From positions 124,001 to 188,000 of the forward strand of contig NZ_NCSY01000003.1 of the NCBI RefSeq assembly GCF_002156875.1: a stretch of 64,000 bases of DNA, read 5' to 3'. Origin of the DNA: Bacillus sp. EAC. GTDB taxonomy: Bacteria; Bacillota; Bacilli; Bacillales; Bacillaceae_G. A model generated the notes under the pieces. The model did no database searches, was not told where the DNA came from, and saw nothing but the letters and a program-made list of their open reading frames with translations. The position numbers and the translations under genes were made by a program. Positions 46,890 to 56,865 of this stretch are shown in pieces. Every line of letters starts with the position of its first letter. The stretch's first letter is position 1.

Positions 46890-48125
46890 ATGAAAAATGA
46901 ATTAATTAGTCGTTTAATGAGTTATGCAAAAGTCGATACACAATCCAACGCTAGTAGTGAAACATGCCCTTCTACTCCAGGACAACTAACTTTAGGCCGC
47001 ATGCTAGTTGAAGAATTAAACAAGATTGGATTAGTTGACATTACAATGGATGAAAATGGATATGTAATGGCTACTTTACCAGCTAATTCGGAAAAAGATA
47101 TTCCGACAATCGGATTTTTAGCCCACTTGGATACTGCAACAGATTTTACTGGTAAAAATGTTAATCCTCAGTTAGTTGAAAATTATGATGGTAATGACAT
47201 TGTACTAAGTGAGGAATTAAATATTATTTTATCTCCTAGTCATTCACCAGAATTAAGAAATTATAAAGGTCATACATTGATGATAACAGATGGTACTACT
47301 TTACTAGGTGCAGATAATAAAGCTGGAATCGCTGAAATTATGACTGCAATGGAGTATCTAATTCAACACCCAGAAATTAAACATGGCAAAATTAGAGTAG
47401 CTTTTACACCTGATGAAGAAATCGGTAGAGGTCCACATAAATTTGACGTAAATGCATTTGATGCAAAATACGCATACACGATGGATGGCGGGCCACTTGG
47501 TGAGCTTCAATATGAAAGCTTTAACGCCGCTGGTGCAACAATTACTGTAAAAGGTAAAAGCGTGCACCCTGGAACAGCTAAAGATAAAATGATTAACTCC
47601 ACAAAGATTGCAATGGAAATAAACAATTTATTACCTACAGAAGAAGCCCCAGAATATACAGATGGTTATGATGGTTTTTATCATCTAATCTCTATCGATG
47701 GTGATGTAGAGCAGACTAAAATGCACTATATTATTCGTGATTTTGATAAAGAGAAATTTAATAACAGAAAAGAAACACTAACTAATATCGTAAATCAATT
47801 AATAGAAAAACATGGAGAAAATAGTATTACCTTGGAAATCAAAGATCAATACTTTAATATGAGAGAGAAAATTGAACCTGTCATGGAAGTTGTTGATATC
47901 GCTTATGAAGCAATGAAAAATCTAGATATCTCCCCTATCGTTGAACCGATTCGTGGTGGAACTGATGGCTCACAGCTTTCATATATGGGATTACCTACTC
48001 CTAATATTTTCACAGGTGGGGAAAACTACCATGGTAAGTTTGAATACATTTCTGTCGATAACATGATTAAGGCAACCAATGTCATGATTGAAGTAATAAA
48101 ATTGTATGAGCAAAAAGCAAACTAA
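46890..48125 (+). CDS. pepT: Peptidase T (tripeptidase)
   Basis: Removes N-terminal residues from tripeptides; M20B di-zinc enzyme. [11 protein letters not shown] (zinc His, Asp), [15 protein letters not shown] (bridging Asp), [14 protein letters not shown] (catalytic and zinc Glu), [11 protein letters not shown] and [17 protein letters not shown] (last zinc His) are intact. 411 residues, as expected. Ribosome site aaaaggag. It starts 51 bp after repeat D. Confidence 0.97.
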   Translation: MKNELISRLMSYAKVDTQSNASSETCPSTPGQLTLGRMLVEELNKIGLVDITMDENGYVMATLPANSEKDIPTIGFLAHLDTATDFTGKNVNPQLVENYDGNDIVLSEELNIILSPSHSPELRNYKGHTLMITDGTTLLGADNKAGIAEIMTAMEYLIQHPEIKHGKIRVAFTPDEEIGRGPHKFDVNAFDAKYAYTMDGGPLGELQYESFNAAGATITVKGKSVHPGTAKDKMINSTKIAMEINNLLPTEEAPEYTDGYDGFYHLISIDGDVEQTKMHYIIRDFDKEKFNNRKETLTNIVNQLIEKHGENSITLEIKDQYFNMREKIEPVMEVVDIAYEAMKNLDISPIVEPIRGGTDGSQLSYMGLPTPNIFTGGENYHGKFEYISVDNMIKATNVMIEVIKLYEQKAN

Positions 48126-48160
48126 ATAATAGATAAATATGTCTCTCTTTTGACATATAA

Positions 48161-48202
48161 AAACACCACGCATATTTTTCCAAATGCGTGGTGTTCTCTT
48201 TT
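48161..48202. terminator. Terminator between pepT and the methyltransferase gene
   Basis: Stem aaacaccacgcat / atgcgtggtgttt-like; a T-rich tail on the plus strand. Confidence 0.88.
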
Positions 48203-48232
48203 ACGTCTTAAACCTAATTAATCGATACATTC

Positions 48233-49429
48233 TCACTTCACTTTACGAATAAAGACTACTTTTAAATAATTACCTTCTTTAAACTGTTTATTTACTCGGA
48301 AATCATTTGGAAGTGAAAATTCTTCCAACAGTTTGTACTGTCCTTCTAATTCTTGAAACGCAGTGTCTATAAACCCTTTAAACTTATTCATGCCAAAGGT
48401 GCTACAATTTGTTGATGCTACGATTACACCATCATCTTCAGTAATCGTAATTGCTTCTTTTAACAAATCCTTATAATCTTTTTCTGCACTAAATGTATGT
48501 TTTTTCGATCTGGCAAAGCTTGGTGGATCTAAAATAACCATATCGAAAGTAAGATTCTTTTTAACTGCATATTTGAAATAATGGAACACATCTTCAACTA
48601 TAATACTCTGGGTACTTGGATCAATTCCGTTAATAGTGAATTGCTCCTTTGTTTTATTTAAGCTTCGATTTGCTAAATCAACACTTGTTGTTTTTTCTGC
48701 TCCACCTAAGGCTGCAAAAACAGAAAATGCTCCAGTATAAGAAAAGGTATTTAATACTGACTTGCCATAAGCATATTTATCTCGAATCAGTTTTCGTACC
48801 TCTCGTTGATCTAAAAATACACCTACCATAGCCCCATCATTTAAATAAATTGCAAAGCTGACTCCATTTTCCTTAACGATGAGTGGAAATTCGCCTCTTT
48901 CTCCCATTACGAAGTCATCTTCTTCGATATATTGCCCTTTTACGTCAAATCGCTTTTTTTGATAGATTCCTTTAAAGTCTACTACTTTAGTTAGCGCATC
49001 AATGATCATTTCTTTAAATTGATAAATTCCCTCACTATACCAGCTAATTAAATAAAATCCATCAAAATAATCAATAATTAAACCACCTATCCCATCACCT
49101 TCACCATTAAAAACTCTAAAGGCTGTTGTATCGGAATTTTGATAATACTGATTTCGATTATTGATAGCAAGCCTAATTTTGTCTTCAAAAATTTTCGATC
49201 CAATTTCTTCATTCTCATTTAGGCTTAACAGCCAACCTATTCCTTTATTTTGTTTACCATAATATCCTCTACCAATAAATAGATTACGTTCATCAACAAG
49301 CTTAATGATCGTTCCTTCGTTCATTAAATCTTTACTATTTATGATTGATTCTTTTGAAATAAGTGGATACCCATTCTTATAATCTCTTACAAACTTTTGT
49401 TTCACTTTTAGATTCAATTCTTTTTTCAT
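48233..49429 (-). CDS. RlmI-like 23S rRNA (cytosine-C5) methyltransferase
   Basis: SAM-dependent RNA methyltransferase. N-terminal PUA domain (about 1-75), a central RlmI/EEHEE region, and Rossmann domain with VLNTFSYTGAFSVFAALGGA (motif I, about 225-244), VDLANRSL and catalytic-region LDPPSFARSKK. C-terminal NCSTFGMNKF carries the Cys used by the family. 398 residues, as in YwbD/RlmI. The exact rRNA target in this organism is inference. Confidence 0.9.
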   Translation of the reverse strand: MKKELNLKVKQKFVRDYKNGYPLISKESIINSKDLMNEGTIIKLVDERNLFIGRGYYGKQNKGIGWLLSLNENEEIGSKIFEDKIRLAINNRNQYYQNSDTTAFRVFNGEGDGIGGLIIDYFDGFYLISWYSEGIYQFKEMIIDALTKVVDFKGIYQKKRFDVKGQYIEEDDFVMGERGEFPLIVKENGVSFAIYLNDGAMVGVFLDQREVRKLIRDKYAYGKSVLNTFSYTGAFSVFAALGGAEKTTSVDLANRSLNKTKEQFTINGIDPSTQSIIVEDVFHYFKYAVKKNLTFDMVILDPPSFARSKKHTFSAEKDYKDLLKEAITITEDDGVIVASTNCSTFGMNKFKGFIDTAFQELEGQYKLLEEFSLPNDFRVNKQFKEGNYLKVVFIRKVK

Positions 49430-49616
49430 ATTTCCATCCAGTCATTTTCTATTTTTTTCTCATTATTTCCATAAACAATTCAGATTAGTATGAGGTTCAC
49501 TAATAGCGTGTTATGGTAAGTAGTTTTCTCTATTTTTCATCTTTATTTGTACGATTAAGCATAGTATACACTGTACTTAATAGCAATTTTTATCTGGAAT
49601 TAGGCTACTTTAATCA

Positions 49617-49650
49617 AAAAAAACCTTATCCGGTTGAATAAGGTTTTTTT
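49617..49650 (-). terminator. Terminator of the tre operon
   Basis: Stem aaaaaaccttat-c / g-ataaggtttttt, abutting the treR stop. Confidence 0.9.
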
Positions 49651-49651
49651 A

Positions 49652-50374
49652 TTAGTTATTTTGTTGAATTCTTCTTGCAAAATCCACAAATTTAAATTTG
49701 TCAGGACGATGTCTTGATTGACCATATTGTAATAGTGAGCCATCGTCTAAATAGACAAATGTATTTACGACTACTACCATATCATAACCGTCTAAGTCCA
49801 AATATTTCCGGTCATCTTCTGAACAAGTTTGAACAACTATCTCTTTTTTGGCAAAACCTATATTCAGCATCAAGGTATTTTCAATATAATCAAAAATCGA
49901 TCCTTCACAAATTTCCTTTGTAAGAAGGTCAATATATATACCATTATAAAATTCCTTATCTAAAATAATTCTCTTACCATCAATTTTTCTTGCTCGAACT
50001 ACTTTCCATACTGCTGTTTCATCATCAATTTGTAATTGTTCTTTAATAAATTTTCCGGGCTTTACTTTATCAAGCTTTTCTACGATTGTTTCAGCATTTC
50101 TTCCAATTTGTGTCGAAAGTTCTTTGAAACTAATTAATCCTGTAACTGGAAAATTAAATTTAGCTGTATCTAAAATAAATGAACCCTTTCCTTTAACTTT
50201 ATTGATATAGCCATTTTGCTCAAGCATCTGCAAGGATTTTCTTATCGTATCCCTTGAAACATCAAATTGTTCCATCAAACTTTTTTCCGATGGAATTTTA
50301 CTTCCGACAGCAAATACACCTTTTTCTATCTGTTCAATTAACCTATGATAGATCGATATATACTTTGCATTCAT
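49652..50374 (-). CDS. treR: Trehalose operon repressor TreR
   Basis: GntR/HutC-type repressor relieved by trehalose-6-phosphate. Winged helix at about 5-70 (KIPSEKSLMEQFDVSRDTIR, LEQNGYINKVKGKGSFI), UTRA ligand domain at about 90-235 (FKELSTQIGR, RARKIDGKRIILDKEFY, GQSRHRPDKFKFVDFARR). Start ATG 50374, six bases after aggtg; GTG 50383 lies inside that site. Last gene of treP-treA-treR. It should bind the paired operators at 53609-53650. Confidence 0.95.
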   Translation of the reverse strand: MNAKYISIYHRLIEQIEKGVFAVGSKIPSEKSLMEQFDVSRDTIRKSLQMLEQNGYINKVKGKGSFILDTAKFNFPVTGLISFKELSTQIGRNAETIVEKLDKVKPGKFIKEQLQIDDETAVWKVVRARKIDGKRIILDKEFYNGIYIDLLTKEICEGSIFDYIENTLMLNIGFAKKEIVVQTCSEDDRKYLDLDGYDMVVVVNTFVYLDDGSLLQYGQSRHRPDKFKFVDFARRIQQNN

Positions 50375-50398
50375 ATTCATCACCTAAGAAAAATTTTA

Positions 50399-52075
50399 TT
50401 ATATTCTCCCTTTTTTCTCAAGAATGTAACAAATAGATTCATATGGTCGCAAAGTTATTTCAGATAAAGTAGGGCTTGATTCATTATAATTTGAAATCAA
50501 AATACGTTCTTCAAACCCACTAAGGTCTATATTCTCAGGTAATGTAAATACCGTGTTTTGATCATAAAAATTATTGATGACAATTAACTTCTGATTCTCC
50601 AAACTGCGAGTATATGCAAATATTTGTGGATGGGCCATACATAATGCTTCATATTTACCATTCACTATAATCTCATATCGTTTTCTTAGCCCAATTAACT
50701 TTTGATAATGATAAAATATTGAATCCCTATCTTTTAGTGCTTGTTCTACATTAATTTGCTCATAATTTTCACTAGTCGAAATCCAAGGCTCTCCAGTTGT
50801 GAACCCCGCATTTTCTGTATCATCCCATTGAATTGGTGTACGAGAATTATCTCTAGATTTACTTTTTAAAATGGATAAAATATCTTCTTCAGCCACTCCA
50901 TTTTCTTTTAAAATCTTATAATAATTTAAACTTTCTACATCTCTATATTGTTCAATCTGATCAAACTTAGGATTTGGCATTCCTATTTCTTCACCTTGAT
51001 AAATATAAGGTGTACCTCTTAGTAAATGCATTGTAGTTGCTAGCATTTTAGCAGATTCCTTATGATATATTTGATCATTTCCTATACGAGAAACGATACG
51101 TGGTTGATCATGATTGCACCAGAACAATGCATTCCATCCATTACCATCCTGCATTCCAATCTGCCAAGAATTAAGAATATTTTTCAACTCCATAAAATCA
51201 AAATCCATAATAGACCATTTTTCACCGTCTTTATAATCAATTTTTAAATGGTGAAAATTAAATACCATCGTTAATTCCTTTTCTTTTGGATTAGAGTATT
51301 GAATACAATGGTCTATGGAGGTAGATGACATTTCTCCAACTGTTATAATTTCTTGATTTTTCCCAAAGGTCTCTCTATTTAATTTCTTTAAATAATCATG
51401 AATTCGAGGACCATCCGTATAATATTTCCTGCCATCCCCATCTTCATCATCAATTAGTTCCTCTGGCTTCGAAATTAAATTAATAACGTCTAATCGAAAT
51501 CCTTTTACCCCTTTATCAATCCAAAAATTAACGATATCGAACACTTCATTTTGGACTTCAACATTTTCCCAATTTAAATCTGGCTGAGTCTTATCGAAAA
51601 GATGCAAATAATATTCGTTTGACCCTTCTACTTTCTCCCAAGCAGATCCACCAAATTTAGAAATCCAGTTTGTTGGCTCTTTTCCATTTTTGCCTTCTTT
51701 AAAAAAATAGTAATTTTTATATGTTTCATCTCCTGCAAGAGCTTTTTTAAACCATTCGTGTTCTGATGATGTGTGATTAAAGACCATATCCAACATAATA
51801 TCTATACCACGTATACTTGCACCCCGTACTAGCTCTTCAAAATCTCCCATTGATCCATATGCAGGGTCGATACTTCGATAATCTGCTACGTCATAACCAT
51901 TATCATTTTGAGGAGATACATAAAAAGGAGTAAGCCAAATGTAATCGACACCTAATTCTTTTAAATAATCAAGTTTTTCAGTAACTCCTCTTAAGTCTCC
52001 AAAGCCATCTCCATTTGAATCATAAAAAGACTTCGGATAAATTTGGTATACAACACTGTTCTTAAAATCCTTCAT
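50399..52075 (-). CDS. treA: Trehalose-6-phosphate hydrolase (GH13)
   Basis: Cytoplasmic phospho-alpha-1,1-glucosidase giving glucose and glucose-6-phosphate. VVYQIYPKSFYDSNGDGFGD, DIMLDMVFNHTSSEHEWF, GVKGFRLDVINL (nucleophile Asp), EIITVGEMSS (acid/base Glu) and FWCNHDQPR (stabilising Asp) are complete. 558 residues. Between treP and treR. Confidence 0.96.
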   Translation of the reverse strand: MKDFKNSVVYQIYPKSFYDSNGDGFGDLRGVTEKLDYLKELGVDYIWLTPFYVSPQNDNGYDVADYRSIDPAYGSMGDFEELVRGASIRGIDIMLDMVFNHTSSEHEWFKKALAGDETYKNYYFFKEGKNGKEPTNWISKFGGSAWEKVEGSNEYYLHLFDKTQPDLNWENVEVQNEVFDIVNFWIDKGVKGFRLDVINLISKPEELIDDEDGDGRKYYTDGPRIHDYLKKLNRETFGKNQEIITVGEMSSTSIDHCIQYSNPKEKELTMVFNFHHLKIDYKDGEKWSIMDFDFMELKNILNSWQIGMQDGNGWNALFWCNHDQPRIVSRIGNDQIYHKESAKMLATTMHLLRGTPYIYQGEEIGMPNPKFDQIEQYRDVESLNYYKILKENGVAEEDILSILKSKSRDNSRTPIQWDDTENAGFTTGEPWISTSENYEQINVEQALKDRDSIFYHYQKLIGLRKRYEIIVNGKYEALCMAHPQIFAYTRSLENQKLIVINNFYDQNTVFTLPENIDLSGFEERILISNYNESSPTLSEITLRPYESICYILEKKGRI

Positions 52076-52106
52076 TTTGTTTATCTCCTTGATTGTAATA
52101 CTTGAA

Positions 52107-52133
52107 AGGAAGGAAAATAAATTTTTCCTTCCT
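52107..52133 (-). other. Intercistronic hairpin between treP and treA
   Basis: Perfect 11-bp stem aggaaggaaaa / ttttccttcct with loop of five. On the minus strand it is followed by ttcaag, not a T-run. It may stabilise or partly terminate the mRNA. Confidence 0.6.
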
Positions 52134-52142
52134 CTTAAATAA

Positions 52143-53561
52143 TTATGAATTTTTTACTAGCAGTTTTTTCTTATTAAAAATGATTGTTAAAATAAATGGA
52201 ACTAAAATTGCAATTAACATTGCGACTGAAAACATTCCCATGTGTTTTGGTTGAATTGAGAGAATGCCAGGTAGTCCACCTACACCAATCGAGTTTGCCA
52301 TGACGCCAGATCCAACTGAAACAATTCCAGCTATACCCGAACCAATCATTGCTGCTAAGAATGGATAAGCATATTTTAAGTTAATACCAAACATTGCTGG
52401 TTCTGTTACACCTAAGTAACAAGAAATAACCGCTGGTATAGAAATTTGCTTTTCTTCTTCATTTTTTCTGTTTAAGTAAAGAATTGCTAGAACTGCTGAA
52501 CCTTGTGCAATATTAGATAAAGCAATCATTGGCCATAAATTCGTTCCACCAAGCTCACTCATTAATTGTAAATCAATCGCGTTCGTCATATGGTGTAAGC
52601 CTGTTATTACTAAAGGTGCATAGAAGAATCCAAATACTAAAGCAAATAACCATCCGAAAGAAGAAGTTAATCCAGAGTAAACAACATGAGATATTGCAGA
52701 ACCAACTTTCCAACCAAGTGGTCCTAAAACCACATGCGCTATTAAAACTGTTGGTACAAGTGCTAAGAACGGAACAACAATCATTGATATTGCACTTGGA
52801 ACAACCTTTCTAATCCCTCTCTCTAAAAATGCTAATGTGAAACCTGCTAAAATAGCTGGAATAACTTGAGCTTGATAACCGATCATGTCAATCTTCGCGA
52901 AACCAAAGTCCCAAACTGGTGCCTCAGCCCCACCTGCTACTGCATAAGCATTTAATAATTGTGGAGAAACAAGTGTGATACCTAGGACGATACCTAAAAT
53001 TTGAGTTGTACCCATTTTCTTTGTAATCGACCAAGTAATACCAACAGGTAAGAAGTGAAAGATTGCTTCGCCTATTAACCATAAGAATGAATGCACGCCA
53101 GCCCAAAATTGTGAAGTTTCTACAATCGTTTTTGTTCCATCTTCTAATAACTTAATATCACCAATAACATTTCGAAACCCTAAAATTAGACCCCCTACAA
53201 CAATTGCGGGAATTAATGGTGAAAAAATTTCTGCTAAATGCGCAAGTACCCGTTGTAACCATGTCATATTCTGTCTTGCAGCAATTTTTGCATCTTCTTT
53301 TGAAGATTCCTCTACCCCAGCAATTTTCACAAAATCATTATAAAACATTGAAACTTCATTACCGATTATGACTTGAAATTGTCCTGCTTGAGTAAACGTA
53401 CCTTTAACTAGTTTGATCTCTTGAATTTTCTTTTCATCGGCTTTATTTACATCTTTCAAAACAAAACGCATGCGAGTTGCGCAATGAGTTACAGTTGCTA
53501 TATTTTCTTTACCACCAATGTATTGCAGTAATTGCTTCGCATCATCACTAAAACGACTCAT
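52143..53561 (-). CDS. treP: Trehalose-specific PTS EIIBC
   Basis: Imports and phosphorylates trehalose. EIIB domain (about 1-80) with phospho-Cys in THCATRMRFVL; EIIC domain (about 105-465) with ten helices, including GVTEPAMFGINLKY. No EIIA domain follows, so phosphate must come from a separate EIIA such as that at 35167-35706. Start ATG 53561, behind gaggggaa; TTG 53579 lies in that site. First gene of the operon. Confidence 0.95.
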   Translation of the reverse strand: MSRFSDDAKQLLQYIGGKENIATVTHCATRMRFVLKDVNKADEKKIQEIKLVKGTFTQAGQFQVIIGNEVSMFYNDFVKIAGVEESSKEDAKIAARQNMTWLQRVLAHLAEIFSPLIPAIVVGGLILGFRNVIGDIKLLEDGTKTIVETSQFWAGVHSFLWLIGEAIFHFLPVGITWSITKKMGTTQILGIVLGITLVSPQLLNAYAVAGGAEAPVWDFGFAKIDMIGYQAQVIPAILAGFTLAFLERGIRKVVPSAISMIVVPFLALVPTVLIAHVVLGPLGWKVGSAISHVVYSGLTSSFGWLFALVFGFFYAPLVITGLHHMTNAIDLQLMSELGGTNLWPMIALSNIAQGSAVLAILYLNRKNEEEKQISIPAVISCYLGVTEPAMFGINLKYAYPFLAAMIGSGIAGIVSVGSGVMANSIGVGGLPGILSIQPKHMGMFSVAMLIAILVPFILTIIFNKKKLLVKNS

Positions 53562-53608
53562 AATAATTCCCCTCCTCAATTTCTCTCTCTATGTATAATT
53601 GCTTCTTA

Positions 53609-53655
53609 TCCTGTACGTACAAGATTAGTATATTCTTGTACGTACAGGATTGCAA
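53609..53655 (-). promoter_or_regulatory. tre promoter with two symmetric TreR-type operators
   Basis: -35 TTGCAA (53650-53655), 17-bp spacer and -10 TATACT (53627-53632) on the minus strand. Two TGTACGTACA palindromes lie at 53637-53646 (in the spacer) and 53612-53621 (downstream of -10). With flanks they form a perfect 17-bp inverted repeat (atcctgtacgtacaaga / tcttgtacgtacaggat) around a short centre. TreR of B. subtilis binds related TTGTATATACAA sites. Confidence 0.8.
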
Positions 53656-53663
53656 GCGTTTTT

Positions 53664-53678
53664 TTGTAACCGTTGTCA
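53664..53678 (+). promoter_or_regulatory. cre site of the tre operon
   Basis: ttgtaaccgttgtca fits WTGNAANCGNWNNCW at each fixed base. A second partial cre (ttgcaagcgttttt) overlaps the -35 at 53650. Confidence 0.7.
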
Positions 53679-53805
53679 GGCCTCTCGGATTCAGGAATCA
53701 AAGCATTAATTTATTCTTTGATTCTATCTAGTAACTTATTAAGGTTAGAAAAGGATATCCGCTCTTATTATTGAACTATATATATAAATGACTTGGAGGT
53801 GTGAC

Positions 53806-54711
53806 ATGCAAACCCATGATTTACAAGCTGAAATTGAGCAATTAGAAAGAGATATTCTTGAAAAAAAGAAACAACTCTCAAAACTTCGTAAAGCTATCCC
53901 GGAACAACAGGTAGATAATTATCAATTTCTTACTTCGAGCGGAGCATCTACAAACCTATTAGAACTTTTTGGAGAAAAAAACGAATTAATTGTTGTACAT
54001 AATATGGGTAAAGGCTGTTCGTATTGTACGATGTGGGCAGACGAGTTTAATGGCGTTTATCATCATATTATTAAAAAAGCAGCCTTCGTACTTTCTACAC
54101 CAGATGAACCTTGCATTCAAGAAGATATTGCTGCTGAGCGTGGATGGATTTTCCCGATTGTTTCCACAAAAAATACGACGTTTAAAAAAGATTTCGGTTT
54201 TGAAACTGACGGAAAGCCTCAACCAGGCGTTTCAACTTTTCGCAAAGACAAAGACGGAACAATTTTTCATGTGACAAAAGCATCTTTTGGACCTGGTGAT
54301 GATTTTTGCTCTGTTTGGCACTTATTCGATCTATTACCTTCAGGCTCAACAAATTTTCAACCAGCGAAAAAATTAAATGACTATTCGCCTTTTCAATTAA
54401 CAAACTATGTTGCCATTGAAGTAGAAAATTATGAAGAAGCTATAAAGTTTTACGAAAACATAATTGGGATGAAAGTTGAAAAGGTATTTGATGAAGAGAC
54501 AAAGTTCTCTTTAAATGGAACATATTTTTATATTTCAAATAGTAAAGACAAGAACGTCTTTTTTGAATTTGCGGTTGATCGTTTTGATGAAGTGATTGGC
54601 AAATTAAAAGATGAAGGTTGTAAAATAACGAAGGTTTATAATGATAAAAATGTAATGATTGCAGATCCATTTGGAATGAAGTTTCACTTATTTGAAACAA
54701 GTAAAAATTAG
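53806..54711 (+). CDS. DUF899 thioredoxin-like / VOC fusion protein
   Basis: Unusual two-domain protein. After an N-terminal coiled coil (about 4-35, EIEQLERDILEKKKQLSKL), residues about 40-185 form a DUF899/AhpC-type thioredoxin fold with CSYC (NMGKGCSYCTMWADEFNG), STFRKDKDGTIFH and SVWHLFDLLPSG. Residues about 195-300 form a VOC/glyoxalase domain (NYVAIEVENYEEAIKFYENI, IADPFGMKFHLFE). Start ATG 53806, six bases after ggagg. Possibly a redox or detoxification enzyme; substrate unknown. Its stop codon is the first three bases of a repeat. Confidence 0.87.
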   Translation: MQTHDLQAEIEQLERDILEKKKQLSKLRKAIPEQQVDNYQFLTSSGASTNLLELFGEKNELIVVHNMGKGCSYCTMWADEFNGVYHHIIKKAAFVLSTPDEPCIQEDIAAERGWIFPIVSTKNTTFKKDFGFETDGKPQPGVSTFRKDKDGTIFHVTKASFGPGDDFCSVWHLFDLLPSGSTNFQPAKKLNDYSPFQLTNYVAIEVENYEEAIKFYENIIGMKVEKVFDEETKFSLNGTYFYISNSKDKNVFFEFAVDRFDEVIGKLKDEGCKITKVYNDKNVMIADPFGMKFHLFETSKN

Positions 54712-54905
54712 GATTAAAAATTACGCTGTTTTCGTAAACTTTATTCCTAATAAACACGAAGTTTTGTCGATTTCTGCTAATGGATGCTAGCTTTCAGTGG
54801 GGCAGAATCGCTCATGCGGACACTAGTCCCTCAGTTCTCACAGAAGTTTCATACATTCAGCTCCAATTATCCTCTTTGTTAAGAGCTAAAAAGAAGCTAT
54901 TACTT
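54709..54905. repeat. Dispersed repeat copy E (diverged)
   Basis: Starts taggattaaaaattacg, then ctgttttcgtaaacttt, ggatgctagctttcagtggg, and ctcacagaag; the core is decayed. It fills the gap to the DUF3238 gene. Confidence 0.65.
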
Positions 54906-54966
54906 GTTTATATCGTTTAAGTTAGAAGTTATTATGGAATCCATTTCAATGAAGTGAGTGATGTTT

Positions 54967-55554
54967 ATGGTAGAGATTATTAAAATCCGTTCAAGCGTAT
55001 TTATTCCTGAAGTGCTTTGGATGGCACCTAGAATTGATCCAACTTCGGGTATTCAATTTGAATTCGGAGCAGATGCCCGTGAATTTTCTCCTCATACTGT
55101 TAACACAATGCGATCTAGAATCGAACAAGAGGTAATCGTAGACTTTGTAAAAAGAGAGCTCTTTTTACATTGTCAAACCGGCATTACAAAAGCCAAAATT
55201 ACATATCCTGATGGCAAAGTTGAATACTTATCTGATAAAGCAAGTACTTCCGGTATTACATGCCAACATATTGATTGGTTGCCTGAATCGGTTCGATTCG
55301 TAATGCTGGCCTCAGCAAGTAACCCACTTAGACCTAATGCTCCAACGGTTGATTATGCGTACGATCTTGAATGCTTTTCAGATGGAACTGTTTCAATTAA
55401 AGGACGACATGATGGATTCCCGTGTTATGAAATCTATAAGCAGGTAGATTTTAGTGAATTTCAACTCATTTACCAACATGATTTTCGAAAAACAGGTGAT
55501 ACACCTGATGCTCTTGATGGTCCTATGGAATATCAGTTTGCGAGCGAATTTTAA
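54967..55554 (+). CDS. DUF3238-like protein
   Basis: Probable DUF3238 member, function unknown; I recognise the family only loosely, from RSSVFIPEVLWMAPRIDP, GADAREFSPHTVNTMRSRIE, VVDF-like VIVDFVKREL and YDLECFSDGTVSIKGRHDGFP. It has no signal peptide or membrane helix. Start is uncertain: ATG 54967 lies six bases after gagtg; an in-frame GTG at 54958 and ATG at 54961 are alternatives. Single gene. Confidence 0.72.
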   Translation: MVEIIKIRSSVFIPEVLWMAPRIDPTSGIQFEFGADAREFSPHTVNTMRSRIEQEVIVDFVKRELFLHCQTGITKAKITYPDGKVEYLSDKASTSGITCQHIDWLPESVRFVMLASASNPLRPNAPTVDYAYDLECFSDGTVSIKGRHDGFPCYEIYKQVDFSEFQLIYQHDFRKTGDTPDALDGPMEYQFASEF

Positions 55555-55567
55555 AACCAATTAAATA

Positions 55568-55605
55568 ACCGGTTCTACCTTTCAATTAATGATAGGAGAA
55601 CCGGT
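55568..55605 (-). terminator. Terminator of the ROK gene
   Basis: Stem accggttct-cct / agg-agaaccggt; T-rich tail on the minus strand. Confidence 0.65.
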
Positions 55606-55619
55606 ACGATCTGTTTTCA

Positions 55620-56837
55620 TTATGATAATGTTTCTTCAGTGTATGAATCAAACACCATACATCCAGCACCTTGAGCAACAACATTATATGCAGTCGTCGA
55701 TTTTACTACTTGGACAAGGCTATTTGGATAATTTTGCATTCTAGTTCGCGCCACTTCGGATGCTACTTCAAAGAATAATGGCTTTGGAACTAATGTACCT
55801 CCGCAAATCACTATATCAGGACGTAGTAAAAAAATAAGGTTCGTTAACCCAATTCCGAAATAATAAGCTGCATCTTTGATAACTTCCAAACAAAGATGGT
55901 CTTCTTTTTCTAATGCTTCTAAAATTTGGTGGAAGTTAATCTCTTCAACGTCACTTACTTCATTTTGTAAATACGATGTCTCTCCACGTTTAATCCGTTT
56001 AACAATTTCCGCGCGAATGGCTGGAAGACTACTATATGCTTGTAGACAACCGTATGAACCACATGAACACCGTTGACCATGAACGTCAATAATCATATGT
56101 CCAATGGCCTCATCCATTTCATTTTTATTACTGACCAATCTACCTTGTTGAATAACTCCACAGCGAATACCCATATCACTTGAAACAAACACAATGTCAT
56201 CCGTTATCTTTTCATAATTAAGTCTAAACTCAGCTAAAGCAGCTAAATTTGTACCATTATTAATAAAAACTGGACAACCATTCGACCCTTTTAAGTATTC
56301 AACGATGTTAAGCCCTTCCCACCCTCCAGCGAAAAATGATTTCGAATCCTTAATCTCTGCTTTTTCAAGATCAAATGGATCAAGGACACCTATTCCGATT
56401 CCTAAAAGTTTTTCTTTTTGTATTTTATTTTTGTTAAGTAATTCATCAACACTGTTCGTAACAAAATTTAGCGTGTAGATGCCCGTACTTTGATTATTCA
56501 TTTTTAACTTTTTCGTTTCCAAAATATTTAAATCTAAGTCTAAAAGCAATACTGTTGTATATAGATTCGTAATTTCTACTCCTACTAAATAAAATGCTCT
56601 AGGATTTATAACATACATTACGGGTTTTCTTCCGCCGCTAGATATCCCTAGGCCACTATCATATACAAGTCCAGCTTGAACTAACTCATCTAATAAGCGA
56701 ACACAAGTCGTATGTTTATAACCTGTCATTTCAGTTAATTTATTTACTCTAATAGGACCAAATTTACGTATTAAACTATATAAAAGCTTTATGCTCTTAA
56801 CTTTTGGTGATTGTAGGCCAATAAATTCCTTTAGCAT
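55620..56837 (-). CDS. ROK-family transcriptional regulator
   Basis: Sugar-responsive repressor of the XylR/NagC type. N-terminal winged helix (about 10-75, VNKLTEMTGYKHTTCVRLLD). ROK domain: GIGIGVLDPFD, NNGTNLAALAEF, EAIGHMIIDV and the zinc motif CSCGSYGCLQAY, then VICGGTLVPK. 405 residues. No sugar gene is adjacent, so the regulon is unknown. The 5' region runs straight into repeat F, which may contain its promoter. Confidence 0.9.
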   Translation of the reverse strand: MLKEFIGLQSPKVKSIKLLYSLIRKFGPIRVNKLTEMTGYKHTTCVRLLDELVQAGLVYDSGLGISSGGRKPVMYVINPRAFYLVGVEITNLYTTVLLLDLDLNILETKKLKMNNQSTGIYTLNFVTNSVDELLNKNKIQKEKLLGIGIGVLDPFDLEKAEIKDSKSFFAGGWEGLNIVEYLKGSNGCPVFINNGTNLAALAEFRLNYEKITDDIVFVSSDMGIRCGVIQQGRLVSNKNEMDEAIGHMIIDVHGQRCSCGSYGCLQAYSSLPAIRAEIVKRIKRGETSYLQNEVSDVEEINFHQILEALEKEDHLCLEVIKDAAYYFGIGLTNLIFLLRPDIVICGGTLVPKPLFFEVASEVARTRMQNYPNSLVQVVKSTTAYNVVAQGAGCMVFDSYTEETLS

Positions 56838-56865
56838 GCATTTCCTCCAAAATGTAGATTAATTG

